In this document: one piece after another, positions 26,333-35,132 of the stretch
Numbering within the stretch: position 1 is the first letter of the stretch
Layout of the letters: the number at the start of each line of letters is the position of its first letter
From: HT1-32 sp040219025
Lineage (GTDB): Bacteria; Pseudomonadota; Alphaproteobacteria; Rhodospirillales; HT1-32
Direction: 5' to 3'
Assembly (NCBI GenBank): GCA_040219025.1
Contig: JAVJTE010000020.1
Location: 930,001-994,000, forward strand
Length of the DNA: 64,000 nt
The notes under the pieces: generated by a model
What the model was told of the DNA's origin: nothing
The model's database searches: none
The model's input: only the letters and a program-made list of their open reading frames with translations
Position numbers and translations under genes: made by a program

Positions 26333-26778
26333 CAGGTCAGATTACCGGGATCTCCGGCGATCAGCCGACCGACAAGATCAGAGAGCTGCGCCACTTCTTC
26401 CTCTGACCAGCGGTCGCGAAAGATGGCGGCGGACTGTTTCGTCAGGGTAGCCCGGGTCTCGGAGATCCGCTCCTTGCCGGCCGGGGTCAGCACGACAAAG
26501 GCCAGTCGCGCATCCCGGTCATTGGATTCCCGCGCAACCAGACCGGTTTTTTCCATCGGCGCGGCCATGCGGGTGACGGTTGAGGCACTGACATGCAGTC
26601 GCTTGGCCAGCTCGACACGCGGCAGCCGGTTAAGAGGGGCCTGCTCAAGCTGCATCAGAAGGAACACTTCTTTCACGGCCAGACCATGAACAGAGGAGAA
26701 TTCACCCGCCAGGCGCGCTTCAAGCAAAGCGCTGGTTTGCAGCAGGCGAAGGATCGCTGTGAGGTATGTATCAGTCAT
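26332..26778 (-). CDS. MarR family transcriptional regulator (second)
   Basis: A 148-residue regulator with a winged helix: VELAKRLHVSASTVTRMAAPMEKTGLV and wing SNDRDARLAFVVLTPAG. The ATG at 26778 has no ribosome-binding site and is preceded by AT-rich sequence with nested inverted repeats (26784-26831), suggesting autoregulation and possibly leaderless translation. It converges on marC, so marC is not its obvious target; the target gene is unknown. Confidence 0.88.
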   Translation of the reverse strand: MTDTYLTAILRLLQTSALLEARLAGEFSSVHGLAVKEVFLLMQLEQAPLNRLPRVELAKRLHVSASTVTRMAAPMEKTGLVARESNDRDARLAFVVLTPAGKERISETRATLTKQSAAIFRDRWSEEEVAQLSDLVGRLIAGDPGNLT

Positions 26779-26783
26779 GGGCC

Positions 26784-26831
26784 GTATATATGCCGATATA
26801 TTTCCGAATGCAAGTATGTTGGAATATATAC
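26784..26831. promoter_or_regulatory. Nested inverted repeats at the second marR promoter
   Basis: GTATATAT (26784-26791) is the reverse complement of ATATATAC (26824-26831). Inside it TTCC and GGAA flank a 15-bp core (TTCC at 26802-26805, GGAA at 26821-26824). The whole element begins 6 bp before the regulator's ATG, where an autoregulatory MarR site would be expected. Confidence 0.4.
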
Positions 26832-26964
26832 AGCTTGAATCGGTGCTTTGAACGGTCCGGCAAATCAGGCTGTCTCGCCTGTCCTGAGAATTAAGGTGAC
26901 TCTGAAGTGACGCGCTTTCGCCGTTTCTGCGAAACGACTGTCGCTATATTTCTGATGGGTTGTT

Positions 26965-26989
26965 CATCGCTTCTCTCTGCGAAGCGATG
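26965..26989 (-). terminator. Hairpin at the 3' end of tRNA-Val
   Basis: A perfect 9-bp stem CATCGCTTC/GAAGCGATG with a 7-nt loop begins inside the encoded CCA of tRNA-Val. A second short hairpin (CGTTTC/GAAACG, 26922-26936) follows. Together they probably terminate or process the tRNA transcript. Confidence 0.6.
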
Positions 26990-27062
26990 GTGGGCACGGC
27001 TGGGATTGAACCAGCGACCCCTCGCGTGTGAAGCGAGTGCTCTCCCGCTGAGCTACGCGCCC
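26988..27062 (-). tRNA. tRNA-Val (anticodon CAC)
   Basis: On the minus strand the 75-nt cloverleaf has acceptor GGGCGCG/CGTGCCC (one G-T pair), D arm GCTC...GAGC, anticodon stem CTCGC/GCGAG with loop TTCACAC giving anticodon CAC, a normal T arm with GGTTCAATCC, and an encoded CCA. It reads GTG. Confidence 0.97.
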
Positions 27063-27123
27063 TCTTTTCGGAGGAAGCGGGTGTATATGGTGCGGCCCCT
27101 TGGCTGTCAAGCTGGCGCGGTGC

Positions 27124-27804
27124 TTACAGTTTTGTGAGGGCGTCGTTCAGGCCGGCAAAATCGTCGAACACCAGATCGGCACCGAGATCATCAACCGGCA
27201 CACTGGTATAGCCATGGCGATAGGCGGCGACCGGAATGCCGGCGGCGCGGGCGGCACCGACATCGGCCGGGGAATCCCCGATCATGACGGCGTCCTCAGT
27301 TGTGATCTCCATCTGTCTGAGGGCCAGGCGGACAGGAGCGGGGTCGGGTTTTTTGGCGGACGCACTGTCGCCGCCGACAAGGGCCGTCAGCAGCGGTGTG
27401 AAGCCGTTGGCGTCCAGAATTACCTTGCTCGGGACCACCGGCTTGTTGGTCACGACGGCCAGTCTGACCCCGCGGGCCTGCTGGTCAGTGCAGAATTCGA
27501 TGGTATTCGGATTGGGGCGGGTGCGCACCGTGGAGTTGGCGGTGTAGTCGGCCATGAAGGCGGCCAGCAGTTCGTCGTACTTGTCCTGGTCGGGGATACC
27601 ACCGGTTGCGGCAAGGCCCCGTTCCAGGAGTTTGGCCAGTCCGTCGCCGATCATCGAGCGGACTTCCGCCTCGCTGAGCGGGCGTCGGTCAATCGAGCGG
27701 AGTATCCGGTTCAGGGAGTCGCCGAGGTCGGGTGCGGTCTCCAGCAGGGTGCCGTCGAGATCGAGAAGAATGGCCTTGAAACGATGCGGTCGCATATCTG
27801 ACAT
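27124..27804 (-). CDS. gph: Phosphoglycolate phosphatase-like HAD hydrolase
   Basis: A 226-residue HAD-IA hydrolase. Motif I is LLDLDGTLLETAPDL (nucleophile and acid Asp), motif II is VVTNKP, and motif IV is MIGDSPADVGAARAAG. The Gph family removes phosphate from 2-phosphoglycolate, a by-product of DNA repair and oxygenase reactions; related sugar-phosphate phosphatases look similar. ATGs at 27804 and 27795 are both possible; more upstream starts add non-domain sequence. It is divergent from glmU-glmS. Confidence 0.87.
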   Translation of the reverse strand: MSDMRPHRFKAILLDLDGTLLETAPDLGDSLNRILRSIDRRPLSEAEVRSMIGDGLAKLLERGLAATGGIPDQDKYDELLAAFMADYTANSTVRTRPNPNTIEFCTDQQARGVRLAVVTNKPVVPSKVILDANGFTPLLTALVGGDSASAKKPDPAPVRLALRQMEITTEDAVMIGDSPADVGAARAAGIPVAAYRHGYTSVPVDDLGADLVFDDFAGLNDALTKL

Positions 27805-27905
27805 ATTCCGAAACAAACTTTGATTTTGCCGCGAGGCGGTGCGCGTGGCATTTTCCGCTGCGTCGCAGGTTGCGGCAACCCTGTTCAACAATTCCCCCAG
27901 AGGTC

Positions 27906-29285
27906 ATGGCAGCTACAGATATCGCCGTCATCGTGCTGGCCGCCGGTCACGGCACCCGCATGAAGTCCCGCAAGCCGAAAGTCCTGCATTCGATTGCCGG
28001 TCGTCCGATGCTGCAACATGTCATCGCAACGGCAGAAGCGCTGGACCCCAGCGACATCGTGGTCGTTGTCGGCCCGGATATGTGGGAGGTCGAGGTCGCC
28101 TGCGAACCCCACAAGACGGTTGAGCAGTCCGAGCGGCTGGGGACCGGTCATGCCGCACTGCAGGCAAAACGCAAGCTGGGCGGATTTGACGGTGATGTGC
28201 TGATCATGTTCGGCGACTCGCCGCTGATTTCACCGGAAACCTTGCAGGAGATGGTTGAGTTGCGCCGCAGCGCGGAAAGTCCGGTGGTGGTTGTTCTGGG
28301 TTTCCGTCCGGAAGATCCCGGCCCCTATGGTCGCCTGATTCTGGACGAGGATGGTGGTCTGGAACGCATTGTCGAGGCGAAGGATGCGACCCCGGAAGAA
28401 CTGATGACGGATCTCTGCAATTCCGGCGTGATGTGTGTCGAGGGCTCTGTCCTGTTCGATATGCTTGGCGCCATCGGCAAGGATAACGCACAGGGTGAAT
28501 ATTATCTCACCGATATCGTTCAGATCGCCCGCGAGGCCGGTGGTGACTGTGCGGTGGTTGAAGGTGACGAGGAAGAAATGCTGGGCGTCAATAACCGGGT
28601 GCATCTGGCGCAGGCCGAAGCTGCGGTTCAGTACCGCATGCGGATTGCCGCGATGGAAGCGGGTGCCACCCTGCAGGACCCGGACAGTGTGCATTTCAGC
28701 TGGGACACAAAACTGGGCCGCGATGTGACGGTCGGACCGCATGTGGTTTTCGGTCCGGGTGTACGTGTACGGCATAATGCTGAAATCCGCGCCTTCTCAC
28801 ATCTTGAAGGGGTTACCGTTGATGAATGGGCCCAGGTCGGGCCGTTCGCCCGGCTGCGTCCGGGGGCAAAGATCGGCAAGGCGGCGCGGGTCGGTAATTT
28901 TGTCGAGGTCAAGAATGCCGTGGTTGAGGAGGGGGCGAAGATCAATCACCTCTCCTATATCGGCGATGCCCGGGTTGGCGAGGGCGCGAATATCGGTGCC
29001 GGGACCATCACCTGCAATTATGACGGCTACCTGAAATCCCGTACGGATATAGGTGCCGGAGCCTTCATCGGCTCCAACACCGCGCTGGTTGCCCCGGTCA
29101 GTATTGGCGCAGGCGCCATCATCGGCGCGGGCAGCACGATCACCAAGGATGTCGAGGCGGATGCCATTGCGGTGGAACGTGCGCCGCAGAAATCGCTGGC
29201 CGGTGCCGCACTGAAATTCCGTGACCGGAAGTCGGCAGAGAAAGCCGCGCAGATTGCGGCCCGGAACAAGCAGGAAGGTTTCTGA
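27906..29285 (+). CDS. glmU: Bifunctional UDP-N-acetylglucosamine pyrophosphorylase / glucosamine-1-phosphate N-acetyltransferase
   Basis: Makes UDP-GlcNAc for peptidoglycan and lipopolysaccharide in two steps. The 459-residue protein has an N-terminal nucleotidyltransferase domain with LAAGHGTRMKSRKPKVL and a C-terminal left-handed beta-helix of hexapeptide repeats (AKIGKAARVGNFVEVKNA, ANIGAGTITCNYDG), both usual. The ATG at 27906 is preceded by AGAGG and gives the standard N-terminus MAATDIAVIVLAAG; the upstream in-frame start at 27870 is less likely. glmS begins 2 bp after its stop. Confidence 0.96.
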   Translation: MAATDIAVIVLAAGHGTRMKSRKPKVLHSIAGRPMLQHVIATAEALDPSDIVVVVGPDMWEVEVACEPHKTVEQSERLGTGHAALQAKRKLGGFDGDVLIMFGDSPLISPETLQEMVELRRSAESPVVVVLGFRPEDPGPYGRLILDEDGGLERIVEAKDATPEELMTDLCNSGVMCVEGSVLFDMLGAIGKDNAQGEYYLTDIVQIAREAGGDCAVVEGDEEEMLGVNNRVHLAQAEAAVQYRMRIAAMEAGATLQDPDSVHFSWDTKLGRDVTVGPHVVFGPGVRVRHNAEIRAFSHLEGVTVDEWAQVGPFARLRPGAKIGKAARVGNFVEVKNAVVEEGAKINHLSYIGDARVGEGANIGAGTITCNYDGYLKSRTDIGAGAFIGSNTALVAPVSIGAGAIIGAGSTITKDVEADAIAVERAPQKSLAGAALKFRDRKSAEKAAQIAARNKQEGF

Positions 29286-29287
29286 TC

Positions 29288-31114
29288 ATGTGCGGGATCG
29301 TTGGCATTCTGGGCAAGAAAGATGTGGCCCCCCTGCTGGTGGATGGTCTGCGGCGGCTTGAATATCGCGGCTATGACTCCGCCGGTATTGCGACCCTGGT
29401 CAATGGCCATATCGATCGTCGCCGGGCCGAGGGGAAGCTGAAAAATCTCGCCGAACTGGTGGAACGCAATCCGCTGAAGGGGACGGTCGGCATCGGTCAT
29501 ACCCGCTGGGCGACCCATGGCGTGCCGAACGAAATCAACGCCCATCCCCATGCGACGGACCGGGTTGCTGTCGTGCATAACGGCATCATCGAGAACTTTC
29601 AGGAACTGCGGGCAGAACTTTCCGCCGCCGGTATCCGGTTCGAGACTGATACGGATACGGAAACCGTTGCTCAGCTCCTGACCCATTATATGAACAAGGA
29701 TGGTGATGATCCTGTACGTGCGACATCGCGTACGCTTCGCAAGCTGGAGGGGGCGTTTGCGCTGGGGATCATCTTTACCGGTGAACATGACCTGATGATC
29801 GGCGCGCGTCGCGGCAGCCCGCTGGCCGTCGGTTATGGCGATGGCGAGATGTATCTCGGCTCTGATGCGCTGGCGCTGGCACCGCTGACCCAGCAGATCA
29901 GCTATCTGGAAGAAGGCGACTGGGTGGTCCTGCGCGCCGGGGCGGCATCGGTTTTTGACGAAAACGACCAGCCGGTTGAACGCAAGATCCAGCTGACGGC
30001 GATGTCCGGTGCGATGATCGGCAAGGGTAATTTCCATCACTATATGCAGAAGGAAATCTATGAGCAGCCGCAGGTTATCGGCGACACGCTGCACAGCTAT
30101 CTGAACCCGGTTGAACGCACGATCTCGCTGCCGGACCTCGGGGTTGATTTTGCGACAGTTCCGAAAATCACCCTGCTGGCCTGCGGCACCTCCTTCTATG
30201 CCGCGCAGGTGGCGAAATACTGGTTCGAGCAGATTGCCCGGATTCCGACGGAGGTCGATATCGCCTCCGAATTCCGTTATCGGGAAGCACCGATGCCGAC
30301 CGGTGGGGTGACGATCTGCATTTCCCAGTCCGGCGAGACGGTGGATACGCTGGCCGCACTGCGCTATGCGAAGCAGGAAGGGCAGCGGCTGATCGCTCTG
30401 GTCAATCAGCCGGAGAGCGCGATTGCCCGCGAAAGCGATGCGATTCTGCAAACCCTTGCCGGGCCGGAAATCGGCGTTGCCTCCACCAAGGCTTTCACCA
30501 CCCAGCTGACCGTTCTGGCCTGCCTGGCGATAGTCGCGGCAAAGGCACGGGGTGAGATCGACCATCAGCGGGAAGCTGAAATGGCGACCGCGCTGACGGA
30601 AGTACCGGCGCTGGTCACCGAGGTTCTGAAACATGACGATGCGATAAAGGAGCTGGCACGCAGCATCATGGATGCCCGCGATGTGCTCTATCTCGGGCGC
30701 GGCACCTCCTTTCCGATTGCGATGGAAGGGGCACTCAAGCTCAAGGAAGTCTCCTACATTCATGCCGAAGGCTATGCCGCCGGTGAAATGAAGCATGGTC
30801 CGATTGCACTGATCGACGAGGCGGTGCCGGTAATTGCCATCGCACCGGGCGACCGCTGGTTTGGCAAGACCGTCTCGAACCTGCAGGAAGCCGCAGCCCG
30901 TGGTGGCCGTGTAATTTTCCTCACCGATGCCGCCGGTGCCGAAAAAGTGGCGGATATGTCGCGTGCCACGCTGATCCTGCCGCACGCTGACCCCTTCGTC
31001 CTGCCGATCCTCTATTCGATCCCGGTGCAGCTGCTGGCCTATCATGTTGCCGTGCTGAAAGGCACCGATGTGGACCAGCCGCGCAATCTGGCAAAATCCG
31101 TGACGGTGGAGTAA
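29288..31114 (+). CDS. glmS: Glutamine-fructose-6-phosphate transaminase (isomerizing)
   Basis: Produces glucosamine-6-phosphate from fructose-6-phosphate and glutamine, the entry step of amino-sugar synthesis. At 608 residues it has the Ntn-type glutaminase domain with Cys2 as nucleophile (MCGIVGILG; the Met is removed) and RRLEYRGYDSAGIA, followed by two SIS sugar-isomerase domains (CGTSFYAA, SQSGETVDT, GRGTSFPIAMEGALKLKE). The C-terminal DQPRNLAKSVTVE is the standard catalytic tail. It is directly coupled to glmU (2 bp gap). Confidence 0.97.
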   Translation: MCGIVGILGKKDVAPLLVDGLRRLEYRGYDSAGIATLVNGHIDRRRAEGKLKNLAELVERNPLKGTVGIGHTRWATHGVPNEINAHPHATDRVAVVHNGIIENFQELRAELSAAGIRFETDTDTETVAQLLTHYMNKDGDDPVRATSRTLRKLEGAFALGIIFTGEHDLMIGARRGSPLAVGYGDGEMYLGSDALALAPLTQQISYLEEGDWVVLRAGAASVFDENDQPVERKIQLTAMSGAMIGKGNFHHYMQKEIYEQPQVIGDTLHSYLNPVERTISLPDLGVDFATVPKITLLACGTSFYAAQVAKYWFEQIARIPTEVDIASEFRYREAPMPTGGVTICISQSGETVDTLAALRYAKQEGQRLIALVNQPESAIARESDAILQTLAGPEIGVASTKAFTTQLTVLACLAIVAAKARGEIDHQREAEMATALTEVPALVTEVLKHDDAIKELARSIMDARDVLYLGRGTSFPIAMEGALKLKEVSYIHAEGYAAGEMKHGPIALIDEAVPVIAIAPGDRWFGKTVSNLQEAAARGGRVIFLTDAAGAEKVADMSRATLILPHADPFVLPILYSIPVQLLAYHVAVLKGTDVDQPRNLAKSVTVE

Positions 31115-31241
31115 CCGCACGGGCCGGATGCTTTTATTGCGTCCGTGACAATACGCCGCTTTTCCCGGGGACAACGCTGGTACAGTTTGTCACCGTCGGC
31201 TGTTCATTGACGCATGGCCGAGATGACGGAGGCTGCCCCGG

Positions 31242-31823
31242 ATGTCTGACGCACTCATTCCCCTGATTGTTTTTGTCTCGCTGATGGTTGGCACGCCCGG
31301 CCCGGCGAATCTGCTGATCATGACCGGTGGCGCGACCTATGGTGTGCGGGCCTGCATGCCGTTCAATCTCGGGCTGATCGGCGGCAAGGTCATGCTCAAC
31401 ATCGCGGTTGGTCTGGGGCTGGGTGTGCTGATAACCCGCTATCCGCTGTTGCAGACCGCGCTGAAGTTCATCTCCGGCGGCTATATGATCTGGCTGGCCA
31501 TGCAGTCATGGAACTCGGTGGCTCAAGTGGAAGCAGCCCGCTCTGCCTACAGCTTCCGCAAAGGTCTGATCGTCCATCCGCTGAACCCGAAAGCCTGGGT
31601 GATGACATTGCTGGCCTGGTCGGATTTTGCTCCGGCCTTTGGGGATTTGCCGACACAGATGCTTGTCATCGTCACCTGTTTCGCGGTGGCGCAGGCAGTG
31701 TTTCATACCGGCTGGTGCATCGCCGGCGGCTTGCTGGGCCGTGCCTTTAACGGGTCCCTCATTCTGTCGCGCACTCTGATCGTGGTGACCGTTGCGGTGG
31801 TGGTCGGTGTGCTGTTGTCCTGA
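31242..31823 (+). CDS. LysE family translocator
   Basis: A 193-residue inner-membrane protein with six predicted helices. The N-terminal FVSLMVGTPGPANLLIMTGGATYG is the LysE/RhtB amino-acid exporter signature, and GFRKGLI-like positively charged loop FRKGLIVHPLNPKAWVM follows. Substrate is probably an amino acid or derivative but cannot be named. The ATG at 31242 lies after GGAGG. It converges on the haloacid dehalogenase gene 13 bp downstream. Confidence 0.87.
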   Translation: MSDALIPLIVFVSLMVGTPGPANLLIMTGGATYGVRACMPFNLGLIGGKVMLNIAVGLGLGVLITRYPLLQTALKFISGGYMIWLAMQSWNSVAQVEAARSAYSFRKGLIVHPLNPKAWVMTLLAWSDFAPAFGDLPTQMLVIVTCFAVAQAVFHTGWCIAGGLLGRAFNGSLILSRTLIVVTVAVVVGVLLS

Positions 31824-31836
31824 CCCGGGTGATATC

Positions 31837-32553
31837 TCAGCAGCCCATCGCGTCGGCGATATCTTCCATGCTGTCGCCGATCACATCCCAGTCGCCGGTT
31901 GCCTTGAAATCGCGAACCTGCAGCGGGCCGTATTCGGTCGGACGGTTGATATAGCCGGTGCGCAGGCCGTGGCTGGCGGCGGATTCGAGGTCGTAATTAT
32001 GGGCGGCCACCATCATCACCTCGCCCGGTTCCATGCCCAGCAGTTCAACCGCGCCGAGATAGGTCTCCGGATCCGGTTTGTAATGCCTGAAAATGTCGCT
32101 GGCGAAAATGCAGTCCCAGGGCAGCCCGGCGCGTTTTGCCATATTGGCCAGCAGGGTGACATTGCCGTTCGACAGCGGTGCCAGCAGATAGCGTTTTGCG
32201 AGACGGCGCAGGCCGGGCACTGAATCAGGCCAGGGGTCGAGCCGGTGCCAGACACGGCACAGCCAGTCACGATCCTCCTCCGACAGGTTTTCCAGCCCGA
32301 ATTCGGGGATCAGTTCTTCCAGCCTTTGCCGGTGCAGTTTGTCGAGCGGCGTCCATTCCTGTTCACCGCGCCGCACCCGGTCCATGGCCGGGGCATATCC
32401 GGCCCGCCACTGGTCGGCCAGCCCGGTCCAGTCGATGCCGGGCAGATTACGGTCCCGGCTGAATGTCTCACCCTGCCGGATGATTGAACTGCGCCAGTCG
32501 ACAACCGTGCCGAACGTATCGAAAATCAACGCCTTAACTTCGGGATGCGCCAC
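31837..32553 (-). CDS. Haloacid dehalogenase type II-like HAD hydrolase
   Basis: A 238-residue HAD protein of the L-2-haloacid dehalogenase branch. Motif I is LIFDTFGTVVDWR with the nucleophilic Asp12, motif II has LSNGN, motif III contains HYKPDPETY with the conserved Lys, and motif IV is VAAHNYDLESAASHGLRTGYINRP. These residues match type II dehalogenases that release halide from 2-haloacids, but many family members have other activities. A single gene, convergent with lysE and divergent from the sulfotransferase. Confidence 0.85.
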   Translation of the reverse strand: MAHPEVKALIFDTFGTVVDWRSSIIRQGETFSRDRNLPGIDWTGLADQWRAGYAPAMDRVRRGEQEWTPLDKLHRQRLEELIPEFGLENLSEEDRDWLCRVWHRLDPWPDSVPGLRRLAKRYLLAPLSNGNVTLLANMAKRAGLPWDCIFASDIFRHYKPDPETYLGAVELLGMEPGEVMMVAAHNYDLESAASHGLRTGYINRPTEYGPLQVRDFKATGDWDVIGDSMEDIADAMGC

Positions 32554-32670
32554 CGGAAATCCTCCAGACCTGTTTCAGGAAAGGTAGGCTGACATCACAG
32601 ATGGTGCAATCCGGCGGTTGGGGAGACGGGATCAGGTTGCAAGGCACCCGTCCTGCTTTCACAGTGCGGC

Positions 32671-33489
32671 ATGACAGTCCATTTCATAGGTGGTGCACCC
32701 CGCACCGGCATCTCGTTGCTGAACGCGATCCTGTGCAGTGATCCGGCGGTGCATCCGATGATGCCGGAGGCCAGCTATCTGCAATATCTGATGCGGGCCT
32801 ATCGTTACGGGCGGGAGGCCTTTGAGACCGAAACAAAGGAGTATTTCGCCTATCCCGAGGGATTACGGGCGTTTACGGCTTCCCAGCTGGATGCCCTGTG
32901 TGATGCGCTGAAACTCCGGTTTCCGGCATGCCGCCATCAGGTGTTCCGCAGCCCCCGGCTGACCCCGGTACTGGCCGACCTGCTGACCGTTCTGCCCGAC
33001 GCCCGTGCCGTGGTGATGGTCCGTGATCCGCGGGATGTGGTGGCCTCGCTGTTCTGCCTCCATGACCGGCAGATCAGCGCGGGTCAGGTAAGCTGGCTGA
33101 CCCGCGCTGGCCGGTCGGCTGACTATCTCGCGAAAGCCTGGAACGGGTTTTATGCCCCGGTCTCCAACCTGGCGGACAAGTCACTCTACAAACGTATTCT
33201 CACCGTGCGGTACGAGGATCTGGTGCAGTTGCCGGGTGAGAACATCGACCGCATTGCCAGCTACAGCGGGCTGGACCTGTCAGGCTTCACCGGCGAAGGC
33301 GACTGGCGCTCGGAAGTGGTTGAAGCGTCAGCGGATGATACCCGGCCCGGCCCGGATGATTTATGGGGCAGGCCGGTATCTGACCAGCGTGTCGGGGCCT
33401 TTCACAAGGTCTTGAGCCCGGCAGAAACCAACGCTGTTCAGGAAATCTGCAGTGCCTATATGGCGGGGTTCGGGTATCAGCCTGTTTGA
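32671..33489 (+). CDS. Sulfotransferase family protein
   Basis: A 272-residue protein with both PAPS-binding elements: the P-loop-like 5'-phosphosulfate loop GGAPRTGISLLNAIL at the N-terminus and the 3'-phosphate motif VMVRDPRDVVASLF near residue 112-125. LTVRYEDLV follows, as in many bacterial and tyrosylprotein-type sulfotransferases. The acceptor substrate is unknown and no PAPS synthesis gene is nearby. It starts at the ATG at 32671 and stands 67 bp before gor. Confidence 0.83.
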   Translation: MTVHFIGGAPRTGISLLNAILCSDPAVHPMMPEASYLQYLMRAYRYGREAFETETKEYFAYPEGLRAFTASQLDALCDALKLRFPACRHQVFRSPRLTPVLADLLTVLPDARAVVMVRDPRDVVASLFCLHDRQISAGQVSWLTRAGRSADYLAKAWNGFYAPVSNLADKSLYKRILTVRYEDLVQLPGENIDRIASYSGLDLSGFTGEGDWRSEVVEASADDTRPGPDDLWGRPVSDQRVGAFHKVLSPAETNAVQEICSAYMAGFGYQPV

Positions 33490-33556
33490 AACAGCGGCGA
33501 CCTGACGTATTTAAGGGGGGTGCTGCAATCCTGCGGCTGATCTGCGGAGACTGAAG

Positions 33557-34936
33557 ATGGCTGACTATGACTATGATCTGTTTGTAATCGGGGCAGGGTC
33601 CGGCGGTGTCCGGGCAAGCCGCATATCAGCCAGCTATGGCGCAAAGGTTGCCGTGGCCGAGGAACGGTTTCTGGGCGGTACCTGCGTCAATGTCGGCTGC
33701 GTCCCGAAGAAGCTGCTGGTCTATGCTTCGCACTATGCCGAACATTTTGAGGATTCAGAAGGTTTTGGCTGGAGCCTCTCCGGTCAGAAATTCGACTGGA
33801 CGAAACTGATCGACCGCAAGAATGCCGAAATCAGCCGCCTTAACGGTATCTACCGTCGCCTGCTGGCCAATGCGGGGGTTGATCTGATCGAGGCGAGGGC
33901 GACGATTGTTGATCCGCATACGGTGGAGGTGGATGGCCGCAGGATCACGGCGAAATATATTCTGGTCGGTGTCGGGGGCTGGCCCTATGTGCCGGATATT
34001 CCCGGCCGCGAACATGTCATCACCTCGAATGAAGCCTTCTACCTGCCGGAACTGCCGAAGCGGATTACCGTTGTCGGTGGCGGCTATATCGCTGTGGAAT
34101 TTGCCGGCATCTTCAACGGCATGGGCGCAGATGTTAAGCAGCTCTATCGCGGTCCGCTGTTCCTGCGCGGCTTTGACGCCGATATCCGGGGCACCCTGCT
34201 GGAAGAGATGCGAAAGAAGGGCGTTGATCTGAAGATGAACGCGGATATCGCCGAGGTCATCAGGAATGATGACGATTATACCGTGGTGCTGCGTGACGGT
34301 GAGACATTCGAGACGGATCTGGTGATGTATGCAACCGGACGTTCGCCGAATACGAAAAACCTCGGGCTGGAAGAAGCCGGGGTCGACCTGGCAGAAAACG
34401 GCAGCATCATCGTGGATGACTATTTCCGGACCAGTGTGCCGTCGATCTATGCCCTGGGTGATGTGATCGACCGGGTGCCGCTGACACCGGTTGCGATTGG
34501 CGAGGGGATGGTCATTGCGTCGAATCTGTTCCGGGGAACGAAGCTGGTGATGAACTATGACACCATCCCGACGGCGGTCTTCAGCCAGCCGAATGTCGGT
34601 ACGGTCGGACTGACCGAGGAAAAGGCCCGCGAGCAGTTTGGCGAGATTGATGTCTATGCCACATCTTTCCGGCATATGAAGCATACGCTGTCTGGCCGCG
34701 ACGAGAAGACGTTCATGAAACTGATCGTCAATCCTGCAGACGACCGGGTACTGGGCGCACATATGGTTGGTGATGAAGCCGGCGAGATCATGCAGGGCCT
34801 GGGTGTCGCCCTGAAAGCCGGTGCGACAAAGGCAGATTTCGATGCGACCGTGGGCATTCATCCGACGGCAGCTGAGGAATTCGTCACCATGCGCGAAAAA
34901 CGCCCGAAGCCGGAAGAACAGAAAGCCGCTAAGTAA
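33557..34936 (+). CDS. gor: Glutathione-disulfide reductase
   Basis: A 459-residue FAD flavoenzyme that reduces GSSG with NADPH in the cytoplasm. The FAD motif VIGAGSGGVRASR, the redox-active pair Cys43-Cys48 in GGTCVNVGCVPKKLL, the second Rossmann fold VVGGGYIAVEFAG and the C-terminal His of VGIHPTAAEEFVT are all present. The length matches the family and lacks a mercuric-reductase N-terminal domain. The ATG at 33557 is preceded by GGAG. Trypanothione reductase is closely related, but bacterial context favours Gor. Confidence 0.93.
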   Translation: MADYDYDLFVIGAGSGGVRASRISASYGAKVAVAEERFLGGTCVNVGCVPKKLLVYASHYAEHFEDSEGFGWSLSGQKFDWTKLIDRKNAEISRLNGIYRRLLANAGVDLIEARATIVDPHTVEVDGRRITAKYILVGVGGWPYVPDIPGREHVITSNEAFYLPELPKRITVVGGGYIAVEFAGIFNGMGADVKQLYRGPLFLRGFDADIRGTLLEEMRKKGVDLKMNADIAEVIRNDDDYTVVLRDGETFETDLVMYATGRSPNTKNLGLEEAGVDLAENGSIIVDDYFRTSVPSIYALGDVIDRVPLTPVAIGEGMVIASNLFRGTKLVMNYDTIPTAVFSQPNVGTVGLTEEKAREQFGEIDVYATSFRHMKHTLSGRDEKTFMKLIVNPADDRVLGAHMVGDEAGEIMQGLGVALKAGATKADFDATVGIHPTAAEEFVTMREKRPKPEEQKAAK

Positions 34937-35061
34937 AATACCAGCTGTTTCATACCGGTGCATGGCGCTGTAACCGGCGTCGGAATAACCGGATTTCCTT
35001 GCGGTGCCGGATGGCAGGAAAGCCCATCTGTTGTGGCTTTGACCGGCCATTCACGCTTTCC

Positions 35062-35070
35062 TGTGGATAA
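35062..35070. promoter_or_regulatory. Consensus DnaA box upstream of the DAHP synthase gene
   Basis: TGTGGATAA is the exact complement of the DnaA consensus TTATCCACA. It lies 63 bp before the DAHP synthase start in the 196-bp gap after gor. An isolated box may allow DnaA to act as a transcription factor, or may be chance. Confidence 0.4.
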
Positions 35071-35132
35071 CCTTCGGGAAACGGCGTATATCCGGAGCCC
35101 TTTTTTGATAATTGCATCTGATGGAGAGTGTT

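Noticed and set aside
29027..31174. 715-residue minus-strand frame opposite glmS
   Set aside because: It lies antisense to the clear glmS gene; such long shadows are common in GC-rich DNA and no domain is recognisable.
33755..35050. 431-residue minus-strand frame opposite gor
   Set aside because: Antisense to gor, no domain, and only a compositional shadow.
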